Assembly (NCBI RefSeq): GCF_000661955.1 | Contig: NZ_CP007597.1 | Location: 1,295,605 to 1,359,604 of the forward strand | Length of the DNA: 64,000 nt | Reading direction: 5' to 3' | DNA from: Stenotrophomonas rhizophila | GTDB taxonomy: Bacteria > Pseudomonadota > Gammaproteobacteria > Xanthomonadales > Xanthomonadaceae | Shown: positions 1 to 9,705 of the stretch, piece by piece | Position numbering within the stretch: position 1 is the first letter of the stretch | How the letters are laid out: every line of letters begins with the position of its first letter | Position numbers and translations under genes: made by a program | Notes under the pieces: generated by a model | The model's input: only the letters and a program-made list of their open reading frames with translations | The model's database searches: none | What the model was told of the DNA's origin: nothing

Positions 1-1460
1 CCGGCCACCGGCACCGGGAACTTGCCCAACGCCTTGCAGAACGCCGCCAGCCGGCGCTCGGTCTCCGGCGCCATGCCGTCGTGGTGGATGATCTCCACCA
101 GCGGCATCTGCGCCACCGGGTTGAAATAGTGCAGGCCGGCGAACTGCGCCGGGTGCTCGATGTGGTCGCGCAGCTCAAGCAACGGAATCGACGACGTGTT
201 GGTGGTCAGCAACGCACCGGCCTTCATCTTCGGCTCCAGCGTCTGGTACAGCGAACGCTTGGCGTCGGCATCTTCGATGATCGCCTCGATCACCAGATCG
301 GCCAGCGCCACGCCTTCACCGGCCAGATCGGCCTTCAGCCGTGCGGCCACGGCCGGGCGCTTGCTCTCGTCCTTCACCTTCTTGGCGAACAGCGCCTGCG
401 CGCGCTCCATGGCCGGGTCGATGAAACGCTGCTCACGGTCCTGCAGCGTCACGTTGAAGCCCTTGTAGGCCGACCACGCCGCAATATCGCCGCCCATCAC
501 GCCGGCGCCCACCACGTGCACGTGGCTGATGCCATGGTCCTTGCCACCCAGCGCCTTCAGGCGTTCGGTCAGGAAGAAGATGCGGATCAGGTTGCGCGCG
601 GTCGGGGTGCCGGCCAGCTTCACCACCGCACGGCGTTCGGCGTCCAGACGGGTCTGGATCGGGCTGCCGCCGGTGCGCGCCCATGTATTGATCAGCGCGT
701 ACGGCGCCGGGTAGTGGTCCTTCTTGGCCTTGCGCGCCACCTGCTTGGCCATCTGCGGGGCCAGCAGCTTGCGCGCCAGCCAGGTGTTGGTGGCCCAGGC
801 GGTCGCGCGCTGCTTGAACGGGCGGGTGGTGCCCGACAGCCCCAGTGCCACCGCGGTATCCAGCAGCACCGCCGGGGCCACGACCTTGTCGACCAGACCG
901 ATGCTGCGCGCGGCCGATGCCGACAGATTGCGACCGGTCAGCATCATGTCCATCGCCGCCGGTGCACCCACCAGTTGCGGCAGGCGCGAACTGCCGCCCC
1001 AGCCGGGGAAGATGCCCAGCTGGGTTTCCGGCAGGCCGATCCGGGTGGACGGATCATTGGAGGCCACGCGGTAGCGGCAGGCCAGCGCCAGCTCGGTGCC
1101 GCCGCCCAGGCAATGGCCGTGAATGGCGGCCACGGTCGGGCAGGGCAGCTCGGCCAGCTTCTGGTAGGTGCTCTGGCCGCGGCGGATGGCGTCGTTGACG
1201 GTGCCGCGGCGGTCGAATTCCTGAAACTCCTTCAAGTCTGCGCCGGCAATGAAGCCGGCCGGCTTGATCGACTGGATCACCACCGCCTTGGGCGGGTCCA
1301 TGGCGATGCGTTCGATCAGGTCGCCCAGTTCCAGCAGCACGTCCTGGGACATCGCGTTGACGCTGCTGTCGTGGCGGTCGAGGCTGAGCACCACCACACC
1401 ATCATCACGGATCTGCGGGTGCCAATGTGCGAAGCGGAGCCCATCGAAGCCTGAGAGCAT
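1..1460 (-). CDS. FadB/FadJ-like enoyl-CoA hydratase / 3-hydroxyacyl-CoA dehydrogenase, 3' end cut by the window
   Basis: This is a multifunctional beta-oxidation enzyme. The N-terminal crotonase domain hydrates enoyl-CoA and the following domain oxidises 3-hydroxyacyl-CoA with NAD. About 486 residues are visible, starting MLSGFDGLRF. The crotonase oxyanion region shows as GHCLGGGTELALAC, and a Rossmann motif HVVGAGVMGGD lies near residue 315, followed by HADH sequence with TNTSSIP and FNPV. The C-terminal HADH domain lies outside the window. The ATG at 1460 has only a weak GGA upstream. It is divergent from rpoE, with about 240 bp between the start codons. The family call is firm; FadB versus FadJ versus another paralogue cannot be decided here. 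Confidence 0.9.
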   Translation of the reverse strand, partial: MLSGFDGLRFAHWHPQIRDDGVVVLSLDRHDSSVNAMSQDVLLELGDLIERIAMDPPKAVVIQSIKPAGFIAGADLKEFQEFDRRGTVNDAIRRGQSTYQKLAELPCPTVAAIHGHCLGGGTELALACRYRVASNDPSTRIGLPETQLGIFPGWGGSSRLPQLVGAPAAMDMMLTGRNLSASAARSIGLVDKVVAPAVLLDTAVALGLSGTTRPFKQRATAWATNTWLARKLLAPQMAKQVARKAKKDHYPAPYALINTWARTGGSPIQTRLDAERRAVVKLAGTPTARNLIRIFFLTERLKALGGKDHGISHVHVVGAGVMGGDIAAWSAYKGFNVTLQDREQRFIDPAMERAQALFAKKVKDESKRPAVAARLKADLAGEGVALADLVIEAIIEDADAKRSLYQTLEPKMKAGALLTTNTSSIPLLELRDHIEHPAQFAGLHYFNPVAQMPLVEIIHHDGMAPETERRLAAFCKALGKFPVPVA

Positions 1461-1698
1461 GGGAACGTTCCATCCGGTTGTGTATGGAGAAGGGGGCTAT
1501 GATCCAGAGGTTGTTTCCTCCCCGTCAAATCCCAATAGCTGGGGGATGGGCGGGCCCGGTTCAGTGCCGTGAGCGGGAACCTTAACGGAACGGTGGTTAA
1601 AAGCTGGTGCGGCGTCGTGTGATCGGTCGCTGAACTTTTCCCGGGATTGGCAGTCTCATTGCTCGACGTTGGTCGGGCTGACAGGAGTGCGGCCCCAC
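1461..1698. promoter_or_regulatory. divergent promoter region between the FadB-like gene and rpoE
   Basis: A non-coding divergent interval. A perfect 10-bp palindrome GGAACGTTCC sits at 1462-1471, immediately before the FadB-like start. Two GGAAC motifs (1576-1580 and 1587-1591) could be -35 elements for sigma-E autoregulation of rpoE, but I could not pair either with a well-spaced -10, so this is only a candidate. An AGGAG ribosome binding site at 1682-1686 precedes the chosen rpoE start. Confidence 0.3.
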
Positions 1699-2319
1699 AT
1701 GGCCGAGGTTGAAACACCACAGGAGCTGGACCTGGAGCTGGTCCGGCGCGTGCAGCGCGGCGAGAGTGCGGCGTTCGATGTCCTGGTGCGCAAGTACCAG
1801 CATCGGATCGTGGCGCTGATCGGGCGCTACATCGCCGACTGGAGTGAATGTCAGGACGTCGCACAGGACACGTTCGTCCGCGCGTACCGCGCGATCGGCA
1901 GTTTCCGGGGCGACGCCCAGTTCTATACCTGGTTGCACCGGATAGCCGTGAATACTGCCAAGAACCACCTTGCCGCCCACAACCGCCGCCCGCCCACCGA
2001 TGACATCGACATCGGTGACGCCGAGCAGTTCGACAGCGGCACCCGCCTGCGCGACACCGACACCCCCGAGCGCGAGTTGATGCGCCAGGAGTTGGAGCAG
2101 ACGGTGATGAAGGCGGTGGCGGCATTGCCGGAAGAACTGCGATCGGCCATCACCCTGCGCGAGGTGGACGGGCTGAGTTACGAAGATATCGCGCAGAAGA
2201 TGGGGTGCCCGATCGGCACCGTGCGGTCGCGGATCTTCCGCGCCCGCGAGGCGATCGACACTGAACTTCGGCCGCTGCTGGATATCGGCAGTGCCACCCG
2301 CGAGAAGAGCCGCGTATGA
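1699..2319 (+). CDS. rpoE: RNA polymerase sigma-E factor (RpoE/AlgU)
   Basis: Extracytoplasmic-function sigma factor of 206 aa that directs transcription of envelope-stress genes. Region 2 shows as DVAQDTFVRAYRAIGSF and FYTWLHRIAVNTAKNHL. Region 4 shows as LPEELRSAITLREVDGLSYEDIA followed by GTVRSRIFRAREAI. I chose the ATG at 1699 (MAEVETPQEL) over an upstream TTG at 1669 because AGGAG precedes it and family members start here. It overlaps the next gene by ATGA, and that neighbour is its anti-sigma factor, then a DegP-type protease. This is the usual RpoE regulatory set. Confidence 0.95.
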   Translation: MAEVETPQELDLELVRRVQRGESAAFDVLVRKYQHRIVALIGRYIADWSECQDVAQDTFVRAYRAIGSFRGDAQFYTWLHRIAVNTAKNHLAAHNRRPPTDDIDIGDAEQFDSGTRLRDTDTPERELMRQELEQTVMKAVAALPEELRSAITLREVDGLSYEDIAQKMGCPIGTVRSRIFRAREAIDTELRPLLDIGSATREKSRV

Positions 2320-3209
2320 GCGAACACATGCCAATCCCTGGAACCGCCGGTACCACGCCGGACAAGATCGACATCCACAACCGCCAGCAGCTGTCGGCGC
2401 TGGTCGATGGCGCACTGTCGCCCGACGAGGCGCGCTTCATGCTGCGCCGCCTGGAGCACGATGAAGCGCTGGCCGGTTGCCACGAGCGCTGGCAGTTGCT
2501 GGGCGACGTGCTGCGCGGCCAGGCCTGCGCACCGGCCCCGGTGGACTTCGCCGCGCGAGTACGCGGTGCGGTCGCCGCCGAACCGGCTCCGCTGGCCCCA
2601 GTGACCCCGGTCGAACGCAGTCGCGAACGTCGCACTGGCTGGCGTCGTTGGGGCGGTGGCGCCGCGCTGGCCGCCTCGGTCGCCGCCGTGGCGATGTTCA
2701 TGACCCGCGAACAGCTGCCCAGCGAGACGCCGCTCGACGCGCCCGCCACCACCATCATTGCCAGCCAGGCCCAGTTGCCGCCCAGCCCTCCGGCGGTCTC
2801 GCCTGCGGCAGTGGATGCGGCGGTCGCCGTGGCCGCCGTGCCGGCTGCGGCCGTCGCTGCCGCCAGCCGTCGCCAGGACGTGGCCGCCGTGCGCCGCGCC
2901 AGTGCCACCCGTACCCAGCAGGCCGCGCGCAGCGCCGGCGAACGCAGCGTCGAGCCGCAGCGTGCCGTGGCCAGCCAGGCCGTGCCGGTGCCGGTGGTGC
3001 CGGCCGCCAATGCCCGTGCGTTGCCGTTCGGCGATGTCGCCGCGCTGCAGGCCAAGCCGTGGCCGCGCTCGACCCTGGCCCCGGCGGCTGGCGGGGCGCT
3101 GAACGCCAGCTTCTCCACGCAGGAGCCGCAGGCCGCGTTCTACCCGTTCGAGCCGCGCCTGCAGGAGGTCGACCCGGCCGCCCCCGCGCCGCGCCGGCAT
3201 CGCGACTGA
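2316..3209 (+). CDS. rseA: anti-sigma-E factor RseA (MucA-like)
   Basis: Inner-membrane anti-sigma factor of 297 aa that would hold RpoE inactive. The cytoplasmic N-terminal domain (residues about 15-70, NRQQLSALVDGALSPDEARF) matches the RseA N-terminal family. One membrane helix follows near residues 112-130 (GGGAALAASVAAVAMFM). The periplasmic part is long, Ala/Pro-rich and apparently disordered, with a conserved-looking tail AAFYPFEPRLQEVD. It is translationally coupled to rpoE. No rseB/mucB lies between it and the protease gene. Confidence 0.9.
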   Translation: MSEHMPIPGTAGTTPDKIDIHNRQQLSALVDGALSPDEARFMLRRLEHDEALAGCHERWQLLGDVLRGQACAPAPVDFAARVRGAVAAEPAPLAPVTPVERSRERRTGWRRWGGGAALAASVAAVAMFMTREQLPSETPLDAPATTIIASQAQLPPSPPAVSPAAVDAAVAVAAVPAAAVAAASRRQDVAAVRRASATRTQQAARSAGERSVEPQRAVASQAVPVPVVPAANARALPFGDVAALQAKPWPRSTLAPAAGGALNASFSTQEPQAAFYPFEPRLQEVDPAAPAPRRHRD

Positions 3210-3306
3210 CCCTGTCGTCGCACCCGCTCCAGCACACCCTGCGTCCAGCCTTGTGGCCGGAACGCCCCCGCTTTTCCCCACGTCCCGATCCGGAGGCTGA
3301 CGTCCG

Positions 3307-4833
3307 ATGACTCCCCGCATGCGTAGCCAGGCCATGACCCTGCTGGCCCTGACCCTGCCGTTGATGGCCTGCGCCCAGGCGCCGGCCCCTGCCGCTCCCG
3401 CCGCCCCGGCCCCCGCCGCGGCGCCCCGCGCGCCCGCCCCGCAGCTGGTCAGCGGCCTGCCGGACTTCACCAACCTGGTCGAACAGGTCGGCCCTGGCGT
3501 GGTCAACGTGGAAACCACCATCGTGCGCAGCAACCGCCAGGCCCGCGGCATGGGCCCGGGCGGCGACGATGAGATGCCCGAATTCTTCCGGCGCTTCTTC
3601 GGCCCGGACTTCCAGATGCCGGGGCAGGGCCCCGGTGGCCAGGACGACAGCCCGCGCATCCAGGGCCGCGGCATGGGCTCGGGCTTCATCATCTCCGCCG
3701 ACGGCTACGTGCTGACCAACTACCACGTGGTCGCCGACGCCAGCGAAGTGAAGGTCAAGCTGGGCGACCGCCGCGAATTCACCGCCAAGGTGATCGGCAG
3801 CGACCAGCAGTACGACGTGGCCCTGCTCAAGATCGACGGCAAGAACCTGCCGACCGTGCGCGTGGGCGATTCCAACACGCTCAAGCCGGGCCAGTGGGTG
3901 GTGGCGATCGGCTCGCCGTTCGGCCTGGACCACTCGGTCACCGCCGGCGTGGTCAGCGCCGTGGGCCGCAGCACCGGCGGCGCCGACCAGCGCTACGTGC
4001 CGTTCATCCAGACCGACGTGGCCATCAACCAGGGCAATTCGGGCGGCCCGCTGCTCAATACCCGCGGTGAGGTGGTCGGCATCAACTCGCAGATCTTCTC
4101 CGCCTCCGGCGGCTACATGGGCATCAGCTTCGCGATCCCGATCGACCTGGCGATGGGCGCGGTCGAGCAGATCAAGAAGACCGGCCGGGTCAGCCGCGGG
4201 CAGCTGGGCGCCGCCGTGGGGCCGATCGACGGGCTCAAGGCGCAGGGCCTGGGCCTGTCCGACAGCCGCGGCGCCCTGGTCAATGAAGTGGTGCCGGGCA
4301 GTGCCGCGCTGAAGGCCGGGGTGGAACCGGGCGACGTGATCCGCTCGGTGAACGGCAGCCCGATCAATACCTTCAGCGACCTGCCGCCGCTGATCGGCGC
4401 GCTGCCGCCGGGCAGCAAGGTCCGCCTGGGCGTGGTCCGGGACGGCAAGGAGCGTGAAATCAGCGCCACCCTGACCGAGTTGGCCGACGATGCCGAACGC
4501 GGCACGACCCGGCCCACCGCCGAGGCCGCCGCGCCGCAGACCGGCTCCAACGCCCTGCTGGGGCTGGAGGTGGCCGACCTGACCGCCGCCCAGCGCAAGC
4601 AGCTGGGCCTGGGGGCGGGCGAGGGCGTGCGGGTGACCCGCGTCAATGGCGCCTCCGCGCGTGACGCCGGCGTTTCGCCCGGCATGGTGGTGCTGCAGGT
4701 CGGGCGTACCCCGGTTGGCAGCGTGGCCGGGCTGGACAAGGCGCTGGCCACCTACAAGAAGGGCGATGTGGTCATGCTGCTGGTCCGGGCCACCGGCAAC
4801 AGCGCCTTCGTGGCGATCAAGGCCGGGCAGTAA
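3307..4833 (+). CDS. mucD: Do/DegP-family periplasmic serine protease (MucD)
   Basis: Envelope quality-control protease/chaperone of 508 aa. A chymotrypsin-fold domain carries the triad: His in NYHVVADASEV, Asp in QYDVALLKID and Ser in NQGNSGGPL. Two PDZ domains follow, at about residues 285-395 and 410-505. The N terminus ends in LPLMAC followed by AQAPAPAAP, a plausible lipobox and Pro/Ala linker, so it may be a lipoprotein rather than free in the periplasm. It follows rpoE-rseA with a 97-bp gap, as expected for a sigma-E-linked MucD. Confidence 0.95.
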   Translation: MTPRMRSQAMTLLALTLPLMACAQAPAPAAPAAPAPAAAPRAPAPQLVSGLPDFTNLVEQVGPGVVNVETTIVRSNRQARGMGPGGDDEMPEFFRRFFGPDFQMPGQGPGGQDDSPRIQGRGMGSGFIISADGYVLTNYHVVADASEVKVKLGDRREFTAKVIGSDQQYDVALLKIDGKNLPTVRVGDSNTLKPGQWVVAIGSPFGLDHSVTAGVVSAVGRSTGGADQRYVPFIQTDVAINQGNSGGPLLNTRGEVVGINSQIFSASGGYMGISFAIPIDLAMGAVEQIKKTGRVSRGQLGAAVGPIDGLKAQGLGLSDSRGALVNEVVPGSAALKAGVEPGDVIRSVNGSPINTFSDLPPLIGALPPGSKVRLGVVRDGKEREISATLTELADDAERGTTRPTAEAAAPQTGSNALLGLEVADLTAAQRKQLGLGAGEGVRVTRVNGASARDAGVSPGMVVLQVGRTPVGSVAGLDKALATYKKGDVVMLLVRATGNSAFVAIKAGQ

Positions 4834-4855
4834 AGCCCCCGCCAGCGCTACGTTT

Positions 4856-4879
4856 CCGGGCCCGCTTCGGCGGGCCCGG
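4856..4879 (+). terminator. stem-loop terminator after mucD
   Basis: A perfect 10-bp GC stem (CCGGGCCCGC pairing with GCGGGCCCGG) closed by a TTCG tetraloop, followed by a weak T-rich stretch (TCGTTTCT). It lies 23 bp after the mucD stop and probably separates the sigma-E operon from lepA. Confidence 0.7.
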
Positions 4880-4940
4880 TCGTTTCTGGCGGGCCGATCA
4901 CGCCAATCGCGGGCGGCCGCACGCGGGACCGGGCCGGCCA

Positions 4941-4949
4941 TGCGATAAT
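4941..4949 (+). promoter_or_regulatory. candidate extended -10 promoter for lepA
   Basis: TGCGATAAT at 4941-4949 looks like an extended -10 (TG-n-GATAAT), about 40 bp before the lepA ATG and after the mucD terminator. No clear -35 was seen. Related TGCGACAAT motifs precede rlmD and nagZ in this window. Confidence 0.35.
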
Positions 4950-4988
4950 CCGCAGTCATCCTGACGACGCGACGCGCCGCCGCCACCT

Positions 4989-6794
4989 ATGTCTTCTGAT
5001 TCGATGCGATTCATCCGCAACTTCTCCATCATTGCCCACGTCGACCACGGCAAGTCCACGCTGGCCGATCGCATCATCCAACTTTGCGGCGGCCTCCAGG
5101 CCCGCGAAATGGAGGCGCAGGTGCTCGACTCGAACCCGATCGAGCGCGAGCGCGGCATCACCATCAAGGCCCAGTCGGTCTCCTTGCCCTATGTGGCAAA
5201 AGACGGCCAGACCTACCACTTGAACTTCATCGACACCCCCGGGCACGTCGACTTCTCCTATGAAGTCAGCCGCTCGCTGGCCGCCTGCGAAGGCGCGCTG
5301 CTGGTGGTCGATGCGGCCCAGGGCGTGGAAGCGCAGTCGGTGGCCAACTGCTACACCGCTGTCGAGCAGGGCCTGGAAGTGGTGCCGGTGATCAACAAGA
5401 TCGACCTGCCCACCGCCGACATCGAGCGCGCCAAGGCCGAAATCGAGGCCGTCATCGGCATCGACGCCACCGACGCGGTGCCCGTCAGTGCCAAGACCGG
5501 CCTGAACGTGGTCGACGTGCTGGAGGCGATCGTGCATCGCATTCCGCCGCCGGTGCCGCGCGATACCGACAAGCTGCAGGCGCTGATCATCGACTCGTGG
5601 TTCGACAACTACCTGGGCGTGGTCTCGCTGGTGCGCGTGATGCAGGGCCAGATCAAGGCCGGCGACAAGCTGCAGGTGATGTCCACCGGCCGTACCCACC
5701 AGGTCGACAACGTCGGCGTGTTCACCCCCAAGCGCAAGGTGCTGCCGGCGCTGCGGGCCGGTGAAGTGGGCTGGGTCACGGCCAGCATCAAGGACGTGCA
5801 CGGCGCGCCGGTTGGCGACACCCTGACCCTGGCCGCCGACCCGGCCTCCAAGCCGCTGCCGGGCTTCCAGGAAATGCAGCCGCGCGTGTTCGCCGGCCTG
5901 TTCCCGGTCGACGCCGAAGACTACCCGGACCTGCGCGAAGCGCTGGACAAGCTGCGCCTGAACGATGCCGCGCTGCGCTTCGAGCCGGAAAGCTCCGAAG
6001 CCATGGGCTTCGGCTTCCGCTGCGGCTTCCTGGGCATGCTGCACATGGAAATCGTGCAGGAGCGCCTGGAGCGCGAGTACAACCTGGACCTGATCAGCAC
6101 CGCGCCGACCGTGGTCTATGAAGTGCTCAAGACCGACGGCACGATCATCAACATGGACAACCCGGCCAAGCTGCCGCCGGTGAACATGGTCGATGAGATC
6201 CGCGAGCCGATCATCCGCGCCAACGTGCTCACCCCCGAGGAGTACATCGGCAACATCATCAAGCTGTGCGAAGAAAAGCGCGGCAGCCAGATCGGCATCA
6301 ACTACCTGGGCAGCCAGGTACAGATCAGCTACGAGCTGCCGATGGCCGAAGTGGTGCTGGACTTCTTCGACAAGCTCAAGTCGGTCAGCCGCGGCTATGC
6401 CTCGCTGGACTACCACTTCGTGCGGTTCGATGCCGGCCCGTTCGTCCGCGTGGACGTGCTGATCAACGGCGACAAGGTCGATGCCCTGTCGCTGATCGTG
6501 CACCGCAGCCATGCCGACCGCCGGGGCCGCGAGCTCTGCGAGAAGATGAAGGAACTGATCCCGCGCCAGCAGTTCGACGTGGCCATCCAGGCCGCCGTCG
6601 GCTCGCAGATCATCTCCCGCACCACGGTCAAGGCGATGCGCAAGAACGTGCTGGCCAAGTGCTATGGTGGCGACGTTTCGCGCAAGAAGAAGCTGTTGGA
6701 AAAGCAGAAGGAAGGCAAGAAGCGCATGAAGCAGGTTGGCCGCGTGGAAATCCCGCAGGAAGCCTTCCTTGCCGTGCTGCAGATGGACAAGTAA
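4989..6794 (+). CDS. lepA: elongation factor 4 (LepA)
   Basis: Ribosome-associated translational GTPase of 601 aa, the normal family length. GTPase motifs: G1 AHVDHGKST (residues about 16-24), G3 DTPGHVDF, G4 NKIDLP. The EF-G-like domains follow, and the LepA-specific C-terminal region ends [20 protein letters not shown]. It precedes lepB, as in E. coli and most gammaproteobacteria. Confidence 0.97.
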   Translation: MSSDSMRFIRNFSIIAHVDHGKSTLADRIIQLCGGLQAREMEAQVLDSNPIERERGITIKAQSVSLPYVAKDGQTYHLNFIDTPGHVDFSYEVSRSLAACEGALLVVDAAQGVEAQSVANCYTAVEQGLEVVPVINKIDLPTADIERAKAEIEAVIGIDATDAVPVSAKTGLNVVDVLEAIVHRIPPPVPRDTDKLQALIIDSWFDNYLGVVSLVRVMQGQIKAGDKLQVMSTGRTHQVDNVGVFTPKRKVLPALRAGEVGWVTASIKDVHGAPVGDTLTLAADPASKPLPGFQEMQPRVFAGLFPVDAEDYPDLREALDKLRLNDAALRFEPESSEAMGFGFRCGFLGMLHMEIVQERLEREYNLDLISTAPTVVYEVLKTDGTIINMDNPAKLPPVNMVDEIREPIIRANVLTPEEYIGNIIKLCEEKRGSQIGINYLGSQVQISYELPMAEVVLDFFDKLKSVSRGYASLDYHFVRFDAGPFVRVDVLINGDKVDALSLIVHRSHADRRGRELCEKMKELIPRQQFDVAIQAAVGSQIISRTTVKAMRKNVLAKCYGGDVSRKKKLLEKQKEGKKRMKQVGRVEIPQEAFLAVLQMDK

Positions 6795-6908
6795 GGCCGG
6801 CAGGTCGCCCGGCCACCGCGCGGCACCCGCCAGGTGCCGCCGGGCGCGCAGGGATGGCCCCGTAGCCGCTGCACCCGCACCGCTGCACCCGTTGCCCAAG
6901 GACACCGC

Positions 6909-7703
6909 ATGAAATTGTTTGAGATCCTCCTGGTCGTACTGACGCTGGCCTCGGGTTTGATCCTGCTGGCCGACAAGCTGTATTTCGCCAAGCGCCGTGC
7001 CGCGCGCGCCGGCCTGCTGGATTCCGAACCGGTCGCGGTCGACTACGCCCGGGCGTTCTTCCCGGTGCTGGCGATCGTGCTGGTGGTGCGCAGCTTCATC
7101 GCCGAGCCGTACAAGATCCCGTCCAGCTCGATGATGCCCAACCTGCTGATCGGCGATTTCATCCTGGTCAACAAGTTCTCCTATGGCCTGCGCCTGCCGC
7201 TGAACAATGCCAAGGTCGTCCCGCTGGGCGAACCCAAGCGCGGCGACGTGGTGGTGTTCCACTTCCCGGGCCATTCGGACAACGATCCGGCCAAGGGCGA
7301 GAATTTCATCAAGCGCGTGATCGGCATCCCCGGTGACCAGATCGTCTTCGAAGGTGACGGGCTGATCCTCAACGGCGAGCCGGTCAAGTACGACAACAAG
7401 GGCCTGTACGCCGGCCATCGCGGCCAGGGCGAGGGCAGCTCGCTGCTGGTCGAGCACCTGCCGGGCCGCACCCACACCGTGCTGGAAACCGACTACCCGC
7501 GTGGCGCAGGCCAGTGGACGGTGCCGGCCGGCAAGTACCTGGTGATGGGCGACAACCGCGACAACAGCGATGATGGTCGCTTCTGGGGCCTGCTCCCGGA
7601 AGAGAACCTGCGCGGCAAGGCGTTCCTGATCTGGCTGAACTGCTCGGGGTGGTTCTGCAAGGACGGCTTCGAGCCGTCGCGGATCGGCTCGAGCATCAAT
7701 TGA
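6909..7703 (+). CDS. lepB: signal peptidase I
   Basis: Membrane-bound leader peptidase of 264 aa that removes signal peptides from exported proteins. An N-terminal helix (KLFEILLVVLTLASGLILL) and a second helix near residue 50 (FFPVLAIVLVVRSFIAEPYK) anchor it. The catalytic Ser lies in IPSSSMMPNLLIGDFILV and the catalytic Lys in NFIKRVIGIPGD; box E shows as VMGDNRDNSDDGRFWG. The start is the ATG at 6909 (MKLFEIL). It is operonic with lepA and the DUF4845/rnc/era genes. Confidence 0.96.
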   Translation: MKLFEILLVVLTLASGLILLADKLYFAKRRAARAGLLDSEPVAVDYARAFFPVLAIVLVVRSFIAEPYKIPSSSMMPNLLIGDFILVNKFSYGLRLPLNNAKVVPLGEPKRGDVVVFHFPGHSDNDPAKGENFIKRVIGIPGDQIVFEGDGLILNGEPVKYDNKGLYAGHRGQGEGSSLLVEHLPGRTHTVLETDYPRGAGQWTVPAGKYLVMGDNRDNSDDGRFWGLLPEENLRGKAFLIWLNCSGWFCKDGFEPSRIGSSIN

Positions 7704-7735
7704 TCCATCACACTCGCGTATCTGGGGAGAACGCA

Positions 7736-8119
7736 ATGAAGACGATGAACACGCAGCGCGGCATGACCCTCACCTCGTTCCTGGCGGTACTGATCGTGGT
7801 GGCGTTCGGCCTGTATGTGGGCATGAAGCTGTTCCCGATGTACCAGGAGTACTACTCGGTGCGCTCGGCGATGAAGAGCCTGGCCAAGGAGCCGGGCGTG
7901 GGCAACATGGAGCCGGCCCGCGTGCAGGACCTGTTCTTCAAGCGGCTGTACATCAACTACTCGGAAAACGTGAAGCCGGCCAACGTCAAGTTCGATCGCA
8001 TCGACGGCGGCTGGAACATGAAGGTCAACTACGAAGTGCGCCGTGAACTGATCGGCAACCTCGACGTGGTGGGCAAATTCGATTCGAACCAGGAACTGAC
8101 CCTCGCCGGTGTCGACTAA
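7736..8119 (+). CDS. DUF4845 single-pass membrane protein
   Basis: A 127-aa protein starting [15 protein letters not shown], with a pilin-like hydrophobic N-terminal helix (residues about 12-32) and a soluble domain. A GGGGAG-type ribosome binding site at 7724-7730 supports the ATG at 7736. DUF4845 genes typically sit between lepB and rnc, as here. The molecular role is unknown. Its last codons overlap the GTG start of rnc, implying coupled translation. Confidence 0.85.
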   Translation: MKTMNTQRGMTLTSFLAVLIVVAFGLYVGMKLFPMYQEYYSVRSAMKSLAKEPGVGNMEPARVQDLFFKRLYINYSENVKPANVKFDRIDGGWNMKVNYEVRRELIGNLDVVGKFDSNQELTLAGVD

Positions 8120-8789
8120 GACTTTCCAACGTGGTGACCGCATCGGCCACCCCTTCGCAGATCCGGGCCTGCTCCAGCAGGCCCTGACGCATCGCAGTGC
8201 CGGTACGCCCAACAACGAGCGGCTGGAATTCCTCGGCGACAGCATCGTCAACATGATGGTGGCCCAGGCGCTGTACCAGCGCTGGCCCAAGGCCGACGAA
8301 GGCGCGCTCACCCGCGCCCGTGCCGAACTGGTGCGTGAAGGTGCGCTGGCGGTCATCGCCCGCACCCTCGAACTGGGCGACCGGCTGATCCTGGGCCCGG
8401 GCGAGATGAAGACCGGCGGCCACCGCCGCGACTCCATCCTGGCCGATGCCCTGGAGGCGGTCGTGGCCGCCATCTACCTGGATGCCGGGTTCGAGGCCTG
8501 CCGCACCGTGGTGCTGCCGTGGTTCAGCGCCTCGATGGAGGCACTGCCGGCCACCGGCAAGCCCGAAAAAGATCCCAAGACCCGCCTGCAGGAATGGTTG
8601 CAGGCCCGCCAGAAGACGCTGCCGCAGTATGAGCTGGTGTCAGAAGCGGGTGACGATCACGCCAAGACCTTCCGGGTACGCTGTGGCGTAGCCGATCCCG
8701 CTGTCAGCACCGAAGGCGAAGGTGCCTCGCGACGGCTGGCCGAACAACAGGCGGCCGCGGCCGCCCTCGAGCAACTGGATTCCAAGTGA
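8109..8789 (+). CDS. rnc: ribonuclease III
   Basis: Double-strand-specific endoribonuclease of 226 aa for rRNA and mRNA processing. The catalytic signature [13 protein letters not shown] lies near residues 35-47, with [13 protein letters not shown] further on. A C-terminal dsRNA-binding domain (KTRLQEWLQ to [11 protein letters not shown]) follows. It starts with GTG inside the end of the DUF4845 gene and its own TGA overlaps the GTG of era. Confidence 0.97.
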   Translation: MSTKTFQRGDRIGHPFADPGLLQQALTHRSAGTPNNERLEFLGDSIVNMMVAQALYQRWPKADEGALTRARAELVREGALAVIARTLELGDRLILGPGEMKTGGHRRDSILADALEAVVAAIYLDAGFEACRTVVLPWFSASMEALPATGKPEKDPKTRLQEWLQARQKTLPQYELVSEAGDDHAKTFRVRCGVADPAVSTEGEGASRRLAEQQAAAAALEQLDSK

Positions 8790-9682
8790 GCGAAGCAATT
8801 CCCCATCATTGCGGCAGCGTGGCCGTCATCGGCCGCCCCAACGTCGGCAAATCCACCCTGACCAACGCCCTGGTGGGCGCCAAGGTCAGCATCGTGTCCA
8901 ACCGCCCGCAGACCACGCGGCACCGGTTGCTGGGCATTGCCAGCTACCCGGAAGGGCAGCTGGTGCTGGTGGACACCCCCGGCCTGCACCGCGTGCAGAA
9001 GCGCGCCATGAACCGCGTCATGAACCGCGCCGCGCGCGGTTCGCTGGAGGGCGTGGACGCCGGCATGCTGGTGATCGAAGCCGGCCGCTGGGACGAGGAA
9101 GACACCCTGGCCTTCAACGTGCTCAGCGACTCGGGCATTCCGGTGGTGCTGGTGGTCAACAAGGTCGACCGGCTCAAGGACAAGGCCGCGCTGCTGCCGT
9201 TCCTGCAGCAGGTCACCGAGGGCCGCACCTTTGCCGCCGTCCACCCGATTTCGGCGCAGAAGCGCAACGGCCTGGAAGCGCTGGTGCGCGACCTGCTCAA
9301 GCTGCTGCCGGAAGCCCCGCCGATGTTCGGCGAGGACGAAATCACCGACCGCAGCCAGCGCTTCCTGGCTGGCGAACTGGTGCGTGAGCAGCTTATGCGC
9401 CAGCTGGGTGAAGAACTGCCGTACGCCACCACGGTGGAAATCGAGCGGTTCGTCGAAGACGGCAACCTGCTGCGCATCGGCGCGGTGATCTGGGTCGAGC
9501 GCGAAGGCCAGAAGGCCATCGTGATCGGCAAGGGCGGCACCCGCCTGAAGGACATCGGCGCCAAGTCGCGCATGCAGATGGAGCGCCTGTTCGGCGCCAA
9601 GGTCTTCCTGGAGACCTGGGTGCGCGTGCGTGAAGGCTGGTCCGACGACGAAGCCGCGCTGAAGGCGTTCGGCTACGAGTAA
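8786..9682 (+). CDS. era: GTPase Era
   Basis: Ribosome-assembly GTPase of 298 aa that binds 16S rRNA. G1 is [13 protein letters not shown]3 is DTPGLH, G4 is NKVDRL. The KH domain at the C terminus includes [17 protein letters not shown]. The GTG start overlaps the rnc stop by 4 bp (GTGA). The rnc-era-recO order is conserved in gammaproteobacteria. Confidence 0.97.
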   Translation: MSEAIPHHCGSVAVIGRPNVGKSTLTNALVGAKVSIVSNRPQTTRHRLLGIASYPEGQLVLVDTPGLHRVQKRAMNRVMNRAARGSLEGVDAGMLVIEAGRWDEEDTLAFNVLSDSGIPVVLVVNKVDRLKDKAALLPFLQQVTEGRTFAAVHPISAQKRNGLEALVRDLLKLLPEAPPMFGEDEITDRSQRFLAGELVREQLMRQLGEELPYATTVEIERFVEDGNLLRIGAVIWVEREGQKAIVIGKGGTRLKDIGAKSRMQMERLFGAKVFLETWVRVREGWSDDEAALKAFGYE

Positions 9683-9705
9683 GCCGGGTCGCTGACGGCT
9701 GCGCC

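Noticed and set aside
1669..1698. Upstream TTG start for rpoE adding ten residues
   Set aside because: No ribosome binding site before it, while AGGAG precedes the ATG at 1699 and the family begins there.
4956..7736. 926-codon open frame on the minus strand across lepA-lepB
   Set aside because: A GC-rich shadow of the confidently identified lepA and lepB; the translation is His/Gln/Arg/Val low-complexity with no domain.
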